NCBI GenBank assembly: GCA_030840415.1
Contig: JAVEEO010000378.1
Coordinates: forward strand, 1-7,230
Direction: 5' to 3'
Source: Pseudonocardiales bacterium
GTDB lineage: Bacteria; Actinomycetota; Actinomycetes; Mycobacteriales; Jatrophihabitantaceae
DNA: 7,230 bases
The notes below the pieces were generated by a model that was not told where the DNA came from, searched no databases, and worked only from the letters and a program-made list of their open reading frames with translations. A program made the position numbers and the translations under genes. Below are positions 6,159 to 7,230 of the stretch, piece by piece. Each line of letters opens with the position of its first letter. Position 1 is the stretch's first letter.

Positions 6159-6224
6159 GTGAACAGCATCAGTGAGCATCGCAAGCCAGGCACGGGCGCG
6201 GAGCGGAGCGGTCGGCTGACATGA
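6159..6224 (+). CDS. possible leaderless 21-codon leader ORF overlapping the metG start
   Basis: The GTG at 6159 opens a 21-residue frame beginning [13 protein letters not shown]. It ends at TGA 6222-6224, which overlaps the metG ATG (6221-6223) as ATGA. The TAGGCT six bases upstream suggests a leaderless start. metG itself has no well-spaced ribosome binding site (the nearest GGAG is 12 bases away), so translation of this frame could feed ribosomes to metG by coupling. The peptide has no internal methionine, so a classic methionine-starvation attenuator is unlikely. Such a short frame could also be chance. Confidence 0.33.
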   Translation: MNSISEHRKPGTGAERSGRLT

Positions 6225-7230
6225 CAGCGCCGACCAACATCCTGACCGCGGTGGCCTGGCCCTACGCCAACGGTCCCCGGCACATCGGGCACGTCGCCGG
6301 CTTCGGTGTTCCCTCCGACGTGTTCAGCCGGTATCACCGGATGGCCGGCAACAACGTCCTGATGGTGTCGGGCACCGACGAGCACGGCACGCCGATCCAG
6401 GTCCAGGCCGAGCGCGAGGGCGTCTCGCCGCGCGAGCTCGCCGACCGCAACAGCCTGGTGATCGCGCGCGACCTGCAGCAGCTCGGGTTGTCCTATGACC
6501 TGTTCACCCGCACCACCACGGTCAATCACTACCAGGTGACGCAGGCGCTGTTCCTCGGCCTGCTCGACAACGGCTACATCTTTCCGCGCACCGAGCTCGG
6601 GGCAATCAGCCCGTCCACCGGCCGGACGCTGCCAGACCGCTACATCGAGGGCACCTGCCCGATCTGCGGCTATCCGAGCGCCCGGGGCGACCAGTGCGAC
6701 AACTGCGGCAACCAGCTGGACCCGGCCGACCTGATCGATCCGAAGTCCAAGATCAACGGCGAGACGCCGAAGTTCGTCGAGACCGAGCAGTTCTTCCTCG
6801 ACCTGCCGGCCTTCGCCGACGTGATCTCGGACTGGCTGCGCGGCCAGTCGCACTGGCGGCCGAACGTGCAGAAGTTCGCCCTGAACCTGCTGACCGATCT
6901 CAAGCCCCGGGCGATCACCCGGGACCTGGACTGGGGCGTCCCGGTGCCGCTGGAGGACTGGCGCGACCGGGACGACAAGCGGATCTATGTCTGGTTCGAC
7001 GCGGTGATCGGCTACCTGTCGGCCTCGATCGAGTGGGCCGCCCGGTCGGGCGACCCGGAGGCCTGGCGGGCCTGGTGGCAGGACGACACCGCCCGGCAGT
7101 ACTACTTCATGGGCAAGGACAACATCGTCTTCCATGCCGAGATCTGGCCGGCGCTGCTGCTCGGCTATTCCGGCCGGGGTGACCGTGGCGGCCGGCCCGG
7201 CTCGCTCGGCTCCTTGGCACTGCCCAGTGA
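6221..7230 (+). CDS. metG: methionyl-tRNA synthetase, 3'-truncated by the window edge
   Basis: This class I synthetase charges tRNA-Met, including the initiator, with methionine in the cytosol. The first 336 codons plus two bases are present and no stop is reached. The active-site signature reads [24 protein letters not shown], with HIGH at 21-24, followed by [11 protein letters not shown] (49-59). A zinc knuckle with C146, C149, C159 and C162 (CPIC and CDNC) marks the four-cysteine connective-peptide type. [10 protein letters not shown] (256-265) and [10 protein letters not shown] (296-305) are strongly conserved in MetRS. The KMSKS-type loop and the anticodon-binding domain lie beyond the edge. 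The start is secure: an in-frame stop at 6173-6175 is followed by no other ATG, GTG or TTG before 6221. Spacing suggests its own promoter in the rsmI-metG gap rather than simple readthrough. Confidence 0.96.
   Translation, partial: MTAPTNILTAVAWPYANGPRHIGHVAGFGVPSDVFSRYHRMAGNNVLMVSGTDEHGTPIQVQAEREGVSPRELADRNSLVIARDLQQLGLSYDLFTRTTTVNHYQVTQALFLGLLDNGYIFPRTELGAISPSTGRTLPDRYIEGTCPICGYPSARGDQCDNCGNQLDPADLIDPKSKINGETPKFVETEQFFLDLPAFADVISDWLRGQSHWRPNVQKFALNLLTDLKPRAITRDLDWGVPVPLEDWRDRDDKRIYVWFDAVIGYLSASIEWAARSGDPEAWRAWWQDDTARQYYFMGKDNIVFHAEIWPALLLGYSGRGDRGGRPGSLGSLALPS

Noticed and set aside
6114..6220. T-box or other methionine riboswitch ahead of metG
   Set aside because: The gap is only 107 bases, contains no T-box-like sequence or long structured region that I can see, and the predicted transcript leader is about 62 bases.
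6146..7135. 329-codon minus-strand frame opposite metG
   Set aside because: MetRS motifs on the plus strand are unmistakable over the same bases; the antisense product has no family features.

Overview
The window is chromosomal DNA from a high-GC actinomycete (Actinomycetota). The base composition and the heavy use of GTG starts and GC-ending codons point there. So does the block pmt (minus strand) / rsmI (plus) / metG (plus), which resembles the Rv1002c-Rv1003-Rv1007c neighbourhood of Mycobacterium. The genus cannot be named from this sequence alone.

Layout. (1) Positions 1-1751 hold the end of a peptide-modification (RiPP) operon. It contains the C-terminal 365 residues of a RiPP-maturation radical SAM enzyme of the bacteriocin-maturation radical SAM protein 1 type, then a 218-residue protein I associate with the uncharacterised DUF5825 family, joined by an ATGA overlap. 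The start of the enzyme gene, and probably the precursor peptide, lie upstream of the window. This is the only accessory-looking part and is visibly less GC-rich: I hand-counted 60% in bases 61-120 against 80% in bases 2041-2100. (2) Positions 1831-3000 encode a saccharopine-dehydrogenase-like / trans-acting enoyl reductase family oxidoreductase. It runs convergently into (3) a small YflT-type general stress membrane protein on the minus strand; the two stop codons share one CTAG. (4) Upstream of the stress gene, on the same strand, is pmt, a polytopic protein O-mannosyltransferase. (5) pmt is divergent from rsmI (16S rRNA 2'-O-methyltransferase), with only 38 bases between their start codons. 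(6) rsmI is followed by metG (methionyl-tRNA synthetase), which runs off the right edge.

Genes 4-6 are core functions: secreted-protein glycosylation, ribosome modification and tRNA charging. Genes 1-2 look like a lineage-specific natural-product module next to that block. There is no gene-free stretch longer than about 110 bases, and I saw no RNA gene, insertion sequence, CRISPR array or attachment site.

The points most worth a second look are the radical SAM / DUF5825-like pair, the tiny divergent pmt-rsmI promoter region with two overlapping -10-like hexamers, and a possible 21-codon leaderless leader ORF ending in an ATGA overlap with the metG start. No wholly new system is evident. The RiPP pair is the best candidate for undescribed chemistry, but most of its evidence lies left of the window.
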